Shown here: piece after piece, positions 9,001 to 17,044 of the stretch
Numbering within the stretch: position 1 is the stretch's first letter
Layout: each line of letters starts with the position of its first letter
Source: JAJPHU01 sp035553375
GTDB lineage: Bacteria > Planctomycetota > Planctomycetia > Gemmatales > Gemmataceae
Direction: 5' to 3'
NCBI GenBank assembly: GCA_035553375.1
Contig: DATNCY010000245.1
Coordinates: 1-64,000, forward strand
Length of the DNA: 64,000 bases
The notes under the pieces: model-generated
What the model saw: only the letters and a program-made list of their open reading frames with translations
The model's database searches: none
Told to the model about the DNA's origin: nothing
Translations under genes and position numbers: made by a program

Positions 9001-10688
9001 AGGTGGTCGGCAAGCCCAAGGACTGGGCCATCCAGTTCGACCCTGTTACCGGACAGCCTCTCAACCCCCTCGAAGACAACGCCGATGGAGGAGGGTTAAA
9101 TCAGGAGAATAATCAGCTCGGCTTCTATCCGCCCGCCCAGGCGCTGGCAGTCAAGGCGTCATCCACCATTCACTCGCGGCCCAGCAACCTGATTGTCGCG
9201 CCGGGGGGCATGGGCGGCATGGGCGCCTTGCCGGGCGGCAAAGGCGATCCTCTGGCGGCGCGCAACCGCGATCCGAAGGTTCGCGTCGGTGCTAACGGCG
9301 ACGAGCGGCCCGACGATAAAGATCCCAACAAGGGACCGCCACCCGATCCAAGAAAGATCTGGCAGGATGCTCTCGTTCGCGGCGTTGATAATCCCAGCCT
9401 GATTATCGCCACGGCCGACTTCCTGGTGATGAACAAGAAGTTCGATCACGCCGCCGAGTTCCTCAAGGCGGACCTACGCCAAGGCATTGTGGTTGAGCCG
9501 TGGGTCTACAAGTCGCTGGCCATCGCTCTGCGCATGAGCGGCGGTTCGACCGAAGACATCGAACGCGCCGAAGTATCCACGGCGGACATGGAACCCAAGG
9601 ACGCTCAGGGCTATTTGCAGGCGGCGCAGGCGTTGGCCGAGGATGAGAAATACCCGCTCGCCCTGGCCTTCTGTCAGCAGGCCGCTCTGCTCGAACCGGG
9701 CACGCCCCACGCCTACGCCGACGCGCTCAACTACGCGGAACTAGCTCGCGATAGCAAGGCAATGGAGTGGGCGGCCGGCAATTTACTCCGTCACGATTGG
9801 CCCGGCAACAACAAGAAGCTGCAAGACCGGGCGCAACAGAAAATTGAGTCGCTCGTCAAACTTCTCCAACAGGAAGGACGCAAGGAGGAATCCGAGCGCC
9901 TGTTGAACGCGATCGCCAGCAAGCAGCAACGCGATCTGGTCATCAAACTCAACTGGCAGGGCGACGCCGACCTCGATTTGAAGGTGATCGAGCCGACCGG
10001 CAGCGCCTGCACGCCCTTGAACCGTCAGACGATCGGAGGCGGCGTCTTGATTGGCGATTCGCTGGCCGACATGACCCGCGAGACCTACCTGGCGGCCGAG
10101 GCGTTCTCCGGCGACTACCAGTTGGAGATCGACAAGGTCTGGGGGCATCCGCTCGGCGGCAAGGCGCAATTGCGGATCATTCGCCACCAGGGGACGCCCG
10201 AGGAAACCGAGGAATTGCGCACCGTCGTGTTGAAGTCGAATCACTCCGGGCCTATCAAGGTGAAGCTGGAGGGCGGGCGGCGCACGGAGACGGCCTATGT
10301 GCCGCCGCGTGAGTCGCAGCAAGAGCCGGAAGCGTTGGCCGCCTCGCCGCAGAGTCCGAGCAAGGTGTTGCATCAGTTGCGCGTCCTGGCCGATCCCGAA
10401 GTGACCGGTGTATCGCGTGGCTTCAGCGGCGGTATGTCCTCATCTGGCCGGCCGGCCTTGCCCAGCCAGATCGCCTCGCGCAAGGAGGAGCCGAGCAAGA
10501 ATGATCGCATGCTGTATCAGACACGCGTCAAGCCGTTCGTCCAGAACAGCCTGAACGTGACCGCGCAGGCCGTCCTGTCGGCCGACCGGCGCTATGTTCG
10601 TCTGTCGATGACGCCGGTCTTCAATACCGTGACAGGAGTGCGGAACGCTCCTGTCGTCGTTAATCCGACGATTCCGGGTGTACGTTAA
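6036..10688 (+). CDS. Giant secreted VWA/STN-like/TPR protein with glycine-rich linker
   Basis: The 1550-residue protein starts with a signal peptide (about residues 1-27). A von Willebrand factor A-like domain spans about 98-275, but its metal-binding site reads DTAAH (105-109) instead of DxSxS, so metal binding is doubtful. Helical TPR-like repeats follow (about 370-700). About 722-835 resembles a secretin STN or N-domain (LSDVLEQLAKRYNLSFDINE). Residues about 861-983 are a low-complexity Gly/Leu/Ile linker. A second TPR region comes next, then a DUF2135-like beta domain containing NWQGDADLDLKVIEPTG. The end, DRRYVRLSMTPVFNTV, resembles planctomycete secretin tails. The ATG follows aggggg. 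It probably acts in the periplasm or outer envelope; the exact role is unknown. Confidence 0.85.
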   Translation: MFALRRLFAVGTVLSLLAVLASSHLWGEPGPARPKNPLDSTDLRPSDGDKTTAQDIALERSLSRFADRPLVLYRTEQGETLMALQVKPPLKPRAAHPRDYLVLIDTAAHMANGYLTTAQKITEQLVEKLGPDDQLAVWTVNTRAHDLSQGFQTKTNLAPALKKLTEEYPAGGVNLKDGLPQALKSFNGKADRQRVLLFMGSGESIAGPVDGELRTSLCKDMVGNQVAFFSVPLGVHMEPYNLHGFANGTGGKVVRRSAGASNAQWLVNLLDAVAQPILYNTEIKLPGEVAEAYPTKLPPLRADVPTLVVGKITKPGARFDYTLTGKPTKDGDGVSIQISEKVPQAEAENFFLVNMVEQWKGQKDRPALMQADRALAYAFEHNQLARADLVAQAEWAMEKNKFAVAERLFRRAVKADPTSERAKAGLKLAEDLRSGKKTLDDVKKMIENKKGDKVHIGKAVKLPAEELFADPPKDNPPLAPDEAERNRLKDILARQAIADQQQAQIVTDAIRQASRLVQADPDAAHEFLKRTLDGVRTNPDITVRAKAALSDRLERSVQQIDIRGAVVKRDQAEALNLLAAANARTTITAQERLEQNRVRERMRVFHSLMDQAREQQAYLHAQSIRRDLIDQGLPVPPAVTAGYAIGLAGYHLREVQELRRIREERWLATMLQVEKSHIPFPDEPPVEFPPPAAWRALTDLRKARYESSSFGAEMPARGLELQRLLSQPVKYPGVDDPKATLSDVLEQLAKRYNLSFDINEKAFKFENVMEVSKTEVASPTAIPEMHTTLSTILRKVLSRIGVPSGATYIIRRDVIEITTGTFAGAEKAVRVYPVADLVTPIPNAFNRSALQGAATILGMSAGALGGFAGIGGLGGLGALGGLRGGLGLAGIGGIGGLAGLGGLGGGLGGGNIGGLGGIGGIAGLGGQGFNQLGANGGMQGNFQGRGNLGVGGGVAGFGGQQLGQFGNLGGQFGLQGGNQSAILITLIRQVVGKPKDWAIQFDPVTGQPLNPLEDNADGGGLNQENNQLGFYPPAQALAVKASSTIHSRPSNLIVAPGGMGGMGALPGGKGDPLAARNRDPKVRVGANGDERPDDKDPNKGPPPDPRKIWQDALVRGVDNPSLIIATADFLVMNKKFDHAAEFLKADLRQGIVVEPWVYKSLAIALRMSGGSTEDIERAEVSTADMEPKDAQGYLQAAQALAEDEKYPLALAFCQQAALLEPGTPHAYADALNYAELARDSKAMEWAAGNLLRHDWPGNNKKLQDRAQQKIESLVKLLQQEGRKEESERLLNAIASKQQRDLVIKLNWQGDADLDLKVIEPTGSACTPLNRQTIGGGVLIGDSLADMTRETYLAAEAFSGDYQLEIDKVWGHPLGGKAQLRIIRHQGTPEETEELRTVVLKSNHSGPIKVKLEGGRRTETAYVPPRESQQEPEALAASPQSPSKVLHQLRVLADPEVTGVSRGFSGGMSSSGRPALPSQIASRKEEPSKNDRMLYQTRVKPFVQNSLNVTAQAVLSADRRYVRLSMTPVFNTVTGVRNAPVVVNPTIPGVR

Positions 10689-10719
10689 CCGGAGTGATCG
10701 GAACGGTACTGTCCATCGC

Positions 10720-10757
10720 GAGGCCCGCGGCAAACCGTCGCGGGCCTCTTCGTTTTT
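10720..10757 (+). terminator. Rho-independent terminator after the giant VWA gene
   Basis: A perfect 10-base stem (gaggcccgcg at 10720-10729 paired with cgcgggcctc at 10739-10748) is followed by ttcgttttt. It lies 32 bases after the stop of the VWA gene and before the FHA gene, so the two are probably separate transcripts. Confidence 0.85.
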
Positions 10758-10813
10758 GTCGCTTGCGGTCTGGCGAGAGCCGATTTATCCTGAACGCGGA
10801 GGATACTCCGCCG

Positions 10814-11401
10814 ATGAATGTGCGACTTGTAATGGAGCGGAAGCGAAAACAGGTCTGGACCGCGCAACTGCGTGGCCCGGAAACGACGCTCGGCCGCGCC
10901 AAGGGCAGCACGATCCGCATCCCCTCCTCGGAGGTGAGCCGGTTGCACTGCCGGCTGCGTATCGAGAAGGGCGTCGTCACGGTCGAGGATCTGGAGAGCA
11001 TCAACGGAACATTCCTCAATGGCGTGCGTGTCCGCGACATCGAAATGGTGCGTCCGGGCGATCGTCTGACCGTAGGGCCGGCGACGTTCGTGGTCGAGTA
11101 CGAACTGACGCCGGAGGTGCTGGAGCGTTTGGCCGGCCAGGATGATTTCGACGTGCTGGAAGCGGATGACGACGAAATTGATCTTGTCGAAGAGACGGCC
11201 GACCGGCCGATCGCGCCTCCGACAAAGAAGGCTCAGCCAGTCAAGGAACCGATCGACGAGGTTGAGGAGATCGTGGAGGAAGCAGATGCGTTCATCCTGG
11301 ACGAGGACGAGGAAATGAATTTGCCCGAGGGCGGCGATCTGCGTGATTTTCTCATCGACCTGGATGACACAGACGATCGATCGAGGAAGCACAAGGAATG
11401 A
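10814..11401 (+). CDS. FHA-domain protein with acidic tail
   Basis: The FHA domain fills about residues 1-95 of 195 and shows the classic phosphothreonine-binding motifs: GPETTLGRAKGSTIRI, SSEVSRLHCRLRIE and ESINGTFLNGVRV. Such domains bind phosphothreonine peptides and usually serve Ser/Thr-kinase signalling; a kinase of that kind is encoded at 34724. The C-terminal half is strongly acidic (Asp/Glu runs) and looks disordered. I chose the ATG at 10814, preceded by ggagga; the frame is open upstream but that part covers the terminator of the previous gene. The partner is not identified. Confidence 0.9.
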   Translation: MNVRLVMERKRKQVWTAQLRGPETTLGRAKGSTIRIPSSEVSRLHCRLRIEKGVVTVEDLESINGTFLNGVRVRDIEMVRPGDRLTVGPATFVVEYELTPEVLERLAGQDDFDVLEADDDEIDLVEETADRPIAPPTKKAQPVKEPIDEVEEIVEEADAFILDEDEEMNLPEGGDLRDFLIDLDDTDDRSRKHKE

Positions 11402-11437
11402 AGCCGCTTGCGCTTTAGGGCTTCCTGACAAAACCCT

Positions 11438-11495
11438 GCCAGCCCGAAGCGCAAGTAAGGGGCAAGCCCTTCCCTTGCTTGCGCTTCGGGCTGGC
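11438..11495. repeat. Palindromic repeat (agcccg..agcg family), paired arms
   Basis: Two 24-base arms at 11438-11461 and 11472-11495 are nearly perfect reverse complements, with a 10-base loop. It lies between the convergent FHA and histidine kinase genes, so it could act as a shared transcript end, though no T-run follows. Confidence 0.88.
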
Positions 11496-11512
11496 AATCG
11501 AGGGTTTGTCAA

Positions 11513-12271
11513 TCATCCTTCCGAGGCGGATTGCATCGGCAGCTTGATGGTGAAGGTGGCTCCCTTGCCGACAACGCTCTCGACGCGGATGCGGCCCTGA
11601 TGCTGCTCGATGATTTGCCGGCACACGCTCAGCCCCAATCCCGTGCCGCCGTGGCCGTTGGCGTCCGGTTCCTTCGTCGTGTAGAACGCCTCGAAGATAA
11701 GCCGCAGGCGATCCGGCGGAATGCCGACGCCACTATCGGTGATGCTCAGCTCGACCATATTCGTGCGCGAGTTCTCGCGCACCTCAATGCGGAGATGACC
11801 GCCGCGCGGCATCGCCTGCCGCGCGTTGATGATGAGATTGAGCAGCACCTGCTCGATCTGCGCCGGCACCACGAAGGCGCGCGGCCGGCCGTGATACTTC
11901 TTATCGATGTGGATGCGATGCTTGCTTAGATCCTTGTCGGTCAGAATCAGCGTCTCCTCGACGAGGGCGACGAGGTCGGTCAACTCGCGCTGCGTCGCGG
12001 TGCTGCGTGCGAAGCCGAGCATGCTGTTGATGATGGTGGCCGCTCGCTGACTGCCCTTGAGGATCTTCTCCAGCGCCTGCGTCCGGGTGGCATCATCATG
12101 CTGGCGCAGAGCAAGGCGCGCGTAATTGAGGATCGTCGTCAAGATATTGTTGAATTCGTGGGCCACGCTGCTGGCCAGCGCGCCGACACTGCTGAGTTTC
12201 TGCGCGTGCAGCAACTGCTGGCGAAGTTGATCTGCCTCGGAACTGGGAACCATCACATCCTCGCCGATCAT
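11513..12271 (-). CDS. Soluble histidine kinase without sensor domain
   Basis: The 252-residue protein consists of a short coiled coil, a HisKA dimerisation domain with the phospho-acceptor histidine in SSVAHEFNNILTTI (His38), and a HATPase domain. The N box NLIINARQAM, G1 box DSGVGIPP, F box FEAFYTTKE and G2 box GTGLGLSV are all intact. There are no membrane segments and no PAS or HAMP domain, so input must come from a partner protein. The ATG at 12271 has a perfect aggagg at 8 bases spacing. No response regulator is adjacent, so it is an orphan kinase; the nearest regulator is at 26940. Confidence 0.92.
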   Translation of the reverse strand: MIGEDVMVPSSEADQLRQQLLHAQKLSSVGALASSVAHEFNNILTTILNYARLALRQHDDATRTQALEKILKGSQRAATIINSMLGFARSTATQRELTDLVALVEETLILTDKDLSKHRIHIDKKYHGRPRAFVVPAQIEQVLLNLIINARQAMPRGGHLRIEVRENSRTNMVELSITDSGVGIPPDRLRLIFEAFYTTKEPDANGHGGTGLGLSVCRQIIEQHQGRIRVESVVGKGATFTIKLPMQSASEG

Positions 12272-12588
12272 TTGGGTCGCCTCCTGACCTCTCGCCGCGG
12301 CTCTCCCGAATCCGAAGGCCCCACACCCGAGCGCCGCCGACGTGGCCTAAAAATGAATATCGGCTGAACGCACCGATCTCTTCATCGGAACTCCTTGCTG
12401 TACTTGCGATTCGGGCAAATAAGCTGGGCCGCTCGCACAGACTGCGCGAGGATGGAAATACCTGCATAATGGCCGAGAAAGCCAGGATAGAGGAGAGAGG
12501 AAAGAGAAGTTCAGAGCAGGATAACGTAAGGAGAAGGAGGGTAAAACCTCTCCTTCTCCTTTTTTGGTAGTCCGGCTGAGATCAAGAA
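12272..12588. other. Intergenic region upstream of histidine kinase
   Basis: This 317-base gap lies between the histidine kinase start and the fusA stop, both on the minus strand. It must hold the kinase promoter, though I see no consensus hexamers. Apart from the hairpin at 12529-12566 nothing else is recognisable. Confidence 0.5.
12529..12566. terminator. Candidate terminator downstream of fusA
   Basis: A 10-base perfect stem (ggagaaggag at 12530-12539 with ctccttctcc at 12550-12559) carries six T on the plus-strand side. fusA is transcribed on the minus strand and ends at 12589, where the tail after the stem would be only ttacg. It may act in both directions, but it is strongest on the strand that has no gene directly before it. 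Confidence 0.5.
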
Positions 12589-14703
12589 TTAGCTGGCCGC
12601 ACGCAAGTCGGCCAATTCTTCCTTGACCGGCGCGTAATGGCTCGGCTCCATACTGAACGACGCCGTGCCGCTGGTGAAGTTGCGCAGCTCACTCGTGTAG
12701 CCGAACAATTCGGCCAGCGGAACGTAAGCGTGCAGCTGGCAGCGACCCTTGTCGAGACTCGAATTGAGAATCTCGCCGCGCCGCCGGCTGACGTCGCGCG
12801 TCAGATCGCCGAGGTACTGACCTGGAGCCAGCACCACCACATTCATGATCGGTTCCAGCAGCGTAATGCCGGCTTTCATCTGGGCATCGCGCGTACATTC
12901 CATGGCCGCCAGTTTGAAGGCGTCCTGCGAGCTATCGACCTCGTGGTACTTGCCGTCCAGCAGCGTCGCCTGCATATCGACGCACTGGAAGCCGTATTTG
13001 GCACCCTTGACCGTGGCGTCGCGGAAACCCGCTTCCACGGACGGGATGTACTCGGTGGGCACCACGCCGCCGACGATCTCGTTAATGAAATACAGATTAT
13101 TCGGGTCCTTCTTGTCGCCCTGCTCCTCCTGATATGTCGTCCACTCGGCGACCTGATCCTTGGTCAGCGGCTCGTAGCGCATGTAGATGACGGCGAACTT
13201 GCCGCGACCACCCGATTGCTTGATGAAGCGCGTCTCAATCTCGACCGCCTTGGACAGCGTTTGACGATACGCCACCTGCGGCCGGCCGACCGTCACCTTG
13301 ACGCCCGGCGTTCGCTGCAATTTCTCGACCGATACTTCCAGATGCAACTCGCCCATGCCGCTGAGAATTAGTTCCTTCGTCTCCGGATTGGTGCGACACT
13401 TCAAAGTCGGATCGTCGCGCACCAGTTTGCCCAGGGCGTCGGCCAACTTCGTCTCATCGGTGGTACGATCCGGCACGATCGCTTGCGAGATGACCGGATC
13501 GGGGAAGCGGATGTCCTCCAGCAAAATCGGCTTGTTGTTGTCGCATAACGTATTGCCGGTGTACGTCTGTTTGAGACCGACGACGGCAACGATCTCGCCT
13601 GGCCCCGCCACCTCCAGACTCTCGCGGCGGTCGCCCATCATGCGGAAGATGCGCGCCACACGCTCGCCGCGTCCGATTGCCGCGTTCTTGATGTCATCCT
13701 TGGGATGCAGTTCGCCGGAGTAGATACGCACGAACACCAGATCGCCGGTCGGCTCGCTGATGGTCTTGAACGCCAGGCCGGAGAACGGTTCCTTGGGATC
13801 GGGCCTGCGCGTCGTCTCTTCCTTCTCCTTGCTCTTGGGAACCAACCCCGTTACCGGCGGCCGTTCCACTGGCGACGGCAGGTAATCCACCACCGAATCG
13901 AGCAGTAGTTGCACGCCGTGGAAGTTCTTCGACGAGCCGCACAAAACCGGCGTCAGTTTGCCGTTGAGCGTGCCAACCCGCAATGCCTTCCGCAGCAACT
14001 CCTCGGATACCGGTTTGCCTTCCAGCACCAACTCCAGCAGTTGGTCGTCGGCGTGCGAGGCTGCTTCGAGCAGATGGCCGTGATACTCGTCGGCCAACTC
14101 CTTGTATTCTTCGGGAATCTCAACCAGGTCGTACTTGACGTTCGTCTTGTCCTTGGGATCCTTGAGGATGAACTTCATCCGCACGAGATCGATGACGCCC
14201 TTGAACTGGCTGCTCTCGCCGGCCGGCAGCGAACAAATGGCCGGGATGATGCTCAGCTTGTCCTTCATCTGCTGAATGCAGCCGAAGAAGTCCGCGCCGG
14301 TACGATCCAGCTTGTTGATGTAGGCGAGGCGCGGCACGCGATGCTTATTGGCCTGATACCAGACCGTTTCCGATTGCACTTCGACACCGCCGACGGCGCA
14401 GAAAACGCCGACAGCCCCGTCGAGGACGCGCAAACTGCGCTCGACCTCGGCCGTGAAATCGACGTGGCCGGGCGTGTCGATCAACGTAATCTGCGTTTCG
14501 CCCCATTCGATGGAGACGGCCGCGCTGTTGATGGTGATGCCCTTGGCTCGTTCCAGAGGATCGAAGTCCGTCGTGGTGTTGCCCTCATCGACGTCGCCGA
14601 CCTTGTGCTTGGAACCGCTGAAGTAGAGGATGCGTTCGGTCGTCGTCGTTTTGCCCGCATCGACGTGCGCGATAATGCCAATGTTACGAAGGTTTTCAAG
14701 CAT
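12589..14703 (-). CDS. fusA: Translation elongation factor G
   Basis: The 704-residue GTPase drives ribosomal translocation. The G domain has AHVDAGKTTTTERIL (P-loop), GITINSAA (switch I), DTPGHVDF (switch II) and NKLDR (guanine specificity). Domains II to V follow, ending with the typical SYTSELR-like region FGYTSELRNFTSGTASFSM. The residues before switch I read DFDPLERAKGITI in place of the common MEQERERGITI, a variation that may mark a lineage-specific EF-G paralogue; planctomycetes often carry more than one EF-G. No ribosomal protein or EF-Tu gene is adjacent. The ATG at 14703 follows aggaa. A tandem palindrome lies just upstream in its leader. Confidence 0.95.
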   Translation of the reverse strand: MLENLRNIGIIAHVDAGKTTTTERILYFSGSKHKVGDVDEGNTTTDFDPLERAKGITINSAAVSIEWGETQITLIDTPGHVDFTAEVERSLRVLDGAVGVFCAVGGVEVQSETVWYQANKHRVPRLAYINKLDRTGADFFGCIQQMKDKLSIIPAICSLPAGESSQFKGVIDLVRMKFILKDPKDKTNVKYDLVEIPEEYKELADEYHGHLLEAASHADDQLLELVLEGKPVSEELLRKALRVGTLNGKLTPVLCGSSKNFHGVQLLLDSVVDYLPSPVERPPVTGLVPKSKEKEETTRRPDPKEPFSGLAFKTISEPTGDLVFVRIYSGELHPKDDIKNAAIGRGERVARIFRMMGDRRESLEVAGPGEIVAVVGLKQTYTGNTLCDNNKPILLEDIRFPDPVISQAIVPDRTTDETKLADALGKLVRDDPTLKCRTNPETKELILSGMGELHLEVSVEKLQRTPGVKVTVGRPQVAYRQTLSKAVEIETRFIKQSGGRGKFAVIYMRYEPLTKDQVAEWTTYQEEQGDKKDPNNLYFINEIVGGVVPTEYIPSVEAGFRDATVKGAKYGFQCVDMQATLLDGKYHEVDSSQDAFKLAAMECTRDAQMKAGITLLEPIMNVVVLAPGQYLGDLTRDVSRRRGEILNSSLDKGRCQLHAYVPLAELFGYTSELRNFTSGTASFSMEPSHYAPVKEELADLRAAS

Positions 14704-14718
14704 AAGTTCCTGCCACCC

Positions 14719-14799
14719 CAGTGTTCAGTTTTCAGTGTTCAGTTTTCAGAATCGCATTTCTGACCGCTGAACACTGAACACTGAAAACTGAACACTGAA
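14719..14799. repeat. Palindromic repeat in the fusA leader
   Basis: The left arm (14719-14750) is made of alternating copies of cagtgttcagttt and the right arm (14768-14799) of tgaacactgaa units, so the whole stretch folds back on itself. It ends about 16 bases before the fusA start codon, close to the ribosome site, and would be in the 5' untranslated mRNA. Confidence 0.88.
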
Positions 14800-15069
14800 T
14801 GACGATACTCCTGAAACGAGGATAAAGGGTCAACGGCGGCTGGAACACACGTCCAGCCCACGTCCAATTGCTTCGGTTATCTCCAAGTGCGGATTTCGTG
14901 CCGCGATTCAGAATCGCGACACGCGAAAAGGAGGGGTGGAAAGTAATCCGGGAGAAAAACCAATCATCATCAAATTCCACTCGGGCGCGAGGGAGAAGTT
15001 AGTTTATTAGTATACTGCGGCGTGTGTGTATTTGTCTAGGGATGTGATGAATTTCGTGAGAGTAAAATT

Positions 15070-15133
15070 CGTTTAGCCGCGACCCGAAGAGGAGCGCGAC
15101 GACCTCGCGCTCCCTTCGGGTCGCGGCTAAACG
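15070..15133. repeat. Long hairpin with agccgcgaccc arms
   Basis: The outer arms cgtttagccgcgacccgaag (15070-15089) and its reverse complement (15114-15133) enclose further paired bases. The arm core agccgcga is shared with the palindrome inside the Ser/Thr kinase gene (35174-35231). It lies 31 bases beyond the stop of the minus-strand gene that ends at 15164 and may end its transcript. Confidence 0.85.
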
Positions 15134-15163
15134 GCACAAGCTAAGATGCAAGCGATAACGTGG

Positions 15164-16819
15164 TTACTCGCCTGCCTTGTCCCTCGGGGGACGAGGTTTC
15201 TTCTGCTGGAGTTCGTTGAAGAACGTCACCGCCTGTCCCTTGATGCTCAGACGCAGTTTCAGCACCTTGCCGCCCTCAATGCTGATGCGAACTTTATCGT
15301 TGTCCTTGCCATCCGCGAAGACTTTCTTGGCCACCGCCGGCGCGGATTTGTTGTCCTTGACCATCAACGGCGCAAACTGGCTCAGGGCCATCTCGAACTC
15401 CATCACCTTGCTGGCCTTCGGTTCCGCGGCCACTGCTTCCTTGAGCGCGCTCAGTCCCTTGTCGCCCATTCCGACGAGGAGGGCGTCTTCACGCACCGCG
15501 AAGTAAACCGGATTGTCACCGAACGTCTCCTTGGTATTCTTGTCGTTCTTGTCCGGGGTGACACGATGGATGCCGACCGCGCCGACCTTCTCGACATCGA
15601 ACTGAACGGCCTTGCGTTCCTCGGCGGGCAGCCCGGCGACAATGTCTCGGAAAGTCTTGTCAATGGTCGTGCCATCCTTAACCTTGATGCCGGCCACGGC
15701 ACTGTATAGCCCTTTCTCGTTGGGACCGCGTAAATCGGCCGCCACATCGAGTTCCCCGCTCTTGAACGTCGGCCGCAGTGCTTTGAGCAGAGCCGTCAAC
15801 GCCTTACGCTTGGATTTATCCGTCTCCTTGTCGATGGCCTTCTTCTCGCCCTCTTCGATCATCGGCCCCAATTGGGCACGCATCGCGGGCGGCAGGTTGA
15901 AAGTCAGTGCGCCGCGCATGGCCGAGTTCGAGCCGATTAGCGAGGCCGTGGTGCTCTTGGTCTGCCCAAGGTTCTTGATGGTCATGGCCAACGGCGTGCC
16001 GGGTTTGCCGGCCACGCTCAGCGACAACGTCACGTCGGTGGTTTTGCGATCCACGTCCATGCGCAGCGTCGTTTCGCCGCCGTTGGTGAGTAGCGATTTG
16101 ACGGCGGCTCCGAAGTCATCGACCATCGCGGCGCGGAACTTCTGCTCGGACTCGGTTCCTTGCTGGGGCAGTTTTTCCTTGGTCTTGGCCAGTTGATTAT
16201 CCAGACCGCCCAGCCCCAACTCCTTGATATTGTCGGGAATCTGGTCGATGTTCACGGTTATGGACAGGTCGCCGATTTGACCGGCCGGCAGCACCTTGGC
16301 GGGAGCGAGCAATTTATCCTTGTCGAGAATGTCCTTGTGCAGGGCCGTGATGTAGGCGTACTTGTTGGCGAAACGGAAATAAATGGGCACCGGAATCTTC
16401 TCGTGATTGGCGGTGTACAGGCCATCCGCACCCTTATCGGTCTTGACATCCAGGCTCTCCAGAAAGCCGAGAAACGCTTTTTCATCGGCGACGGGAACCA
16501 GAACGACGACAGGGCTATCCTCGAACGAGGACTTGACCCAGCCGTAAGCGCCGATCGGCTGTTTGGTATCGATACCTTCCAGCCCCTTCTCGCCGATCTT
16601 GGACTTGAATATCCCATCAATCTGCTTGGCCGTTTCTTTCTGTCCGACCAGTTCGGCGAGATAGCCAAGATCGGCCCTCAGTTGATCGAGGGCGGCGAAA
16701 CGCAGGATGAGGCTCGGCTTGTCCGACTTGGCTGCCGGCTCCTCGGCGGCCCGCGCCAACGCGGGCATCGCCAACATCAGGCCCAGCAGGGCCGCCCGGC
16801 AGATTAATCGACTGTACAT
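15164..16819 (-). CDS. Secreted planctomycete protein of unknown function
   Basis: The 551-residue protein starts MYSRLICRAALLGLMLAMPALARA, a clear signal peptide. The mature part alternates beta-rich segments with lysine-rich helices, has no membrane helix and no catalytic motif I can name. Two similar halves may be present, since LGFLESLDV near residue 120 and later segments share a pattern of an opening strand, a glycine-rich turn and a charged helix. I chose the ATG at 16819 because aaggag precedes it by 7 bases. It stands alone on the minus strand, divergent from the DUF6807 gene. The protein probably resides in the periplasm. Its function is unknown. Confidence 0.8.
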   Translation of the reverse strand: MYSRLICRAALLGLMLAMPALARAAEEPAAKSDKPSLILRFAALDQLRADLGYLAELVGQKETAKQIDGIFKSKIGEKGLEGIDTKQPIGAYGWVKSSFEDSPVVVLVPVADEKAFLGFLESLDVKTDKGADGLYTANHEKIPVPIYFRFANKYAYITALHKDILDKDKLLAPAKVLPAGQIGDLSITVNIDQIPDNIKELGLGGLDNQLAKTKEKLPQQGTESEQKFRAAMVDDFGAAVKSLLTNGGETTLRMDVDRKTTDVTLSLSVAGKPGTPLAMTIKNLGQTKSTTASLIGSNSAMRGALTFNLPPAMRAQLGPMIEEGEKKAIDKETDKSKRKALTALLKALRPTFKSGELDVAADLRGPNEKGLYSAVAGIKVKDGTTIDKTFRDIVAGLPAEERKAVQFDVEKVGAVGIHRVTPDKNDKNTKETFGDNPVYFAVREDALLVGMGDKGLSALKEAVAAEPKASKVMEFEMALSQFAPLMVKDNKSAPAVAKKVFADGKDNDKVRISIEGGKVLKLRLSIKGQAVTFFNELQQKKPRPPRDKAGE

Positions 16820-17044
16820 AAAAACACTCCTTGAATGAACTCGGTTGAACACGCGAGGCGTTTACGCGAGAGAAAGCTCGCCCCCATCGGCACACGCCGC
16901 GAGTAAGACCGATCCTCTTCTCTCTACCGGAGAGTGGACCGCGAAGAGAATACCTCTTATACTCGCCTCAAGTGTCAGCCGCCGCGAATCTCGGCGGATC
17001 TCGGATCAGTATAGCGAGGGCTGCCCGGACAAGGAGACACCGTC

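Larger units (their letters stand above)
14704..15163. other. Intergenic region upstream of fusA
   Basis: This 460-base gap holds the fusA leader palindrome (14719-14799) and a hairpin (15070-15133) just after the stop of the minus-strand secreted-protein gene. The middle part (about 14800-15060) includes a short AT-rich stretch near 15000 that could carry the fusA promoter. No gene is seen. Confidence 0.5.

Noticed and set aside
11513..12271. Two-component pair with FHA protein
   Set aside because: The FHA gene converges with the kinase from the other strand, and FHA domains read phosphothreonine, not phosphohistidine; adjacency is not evidence of a link.
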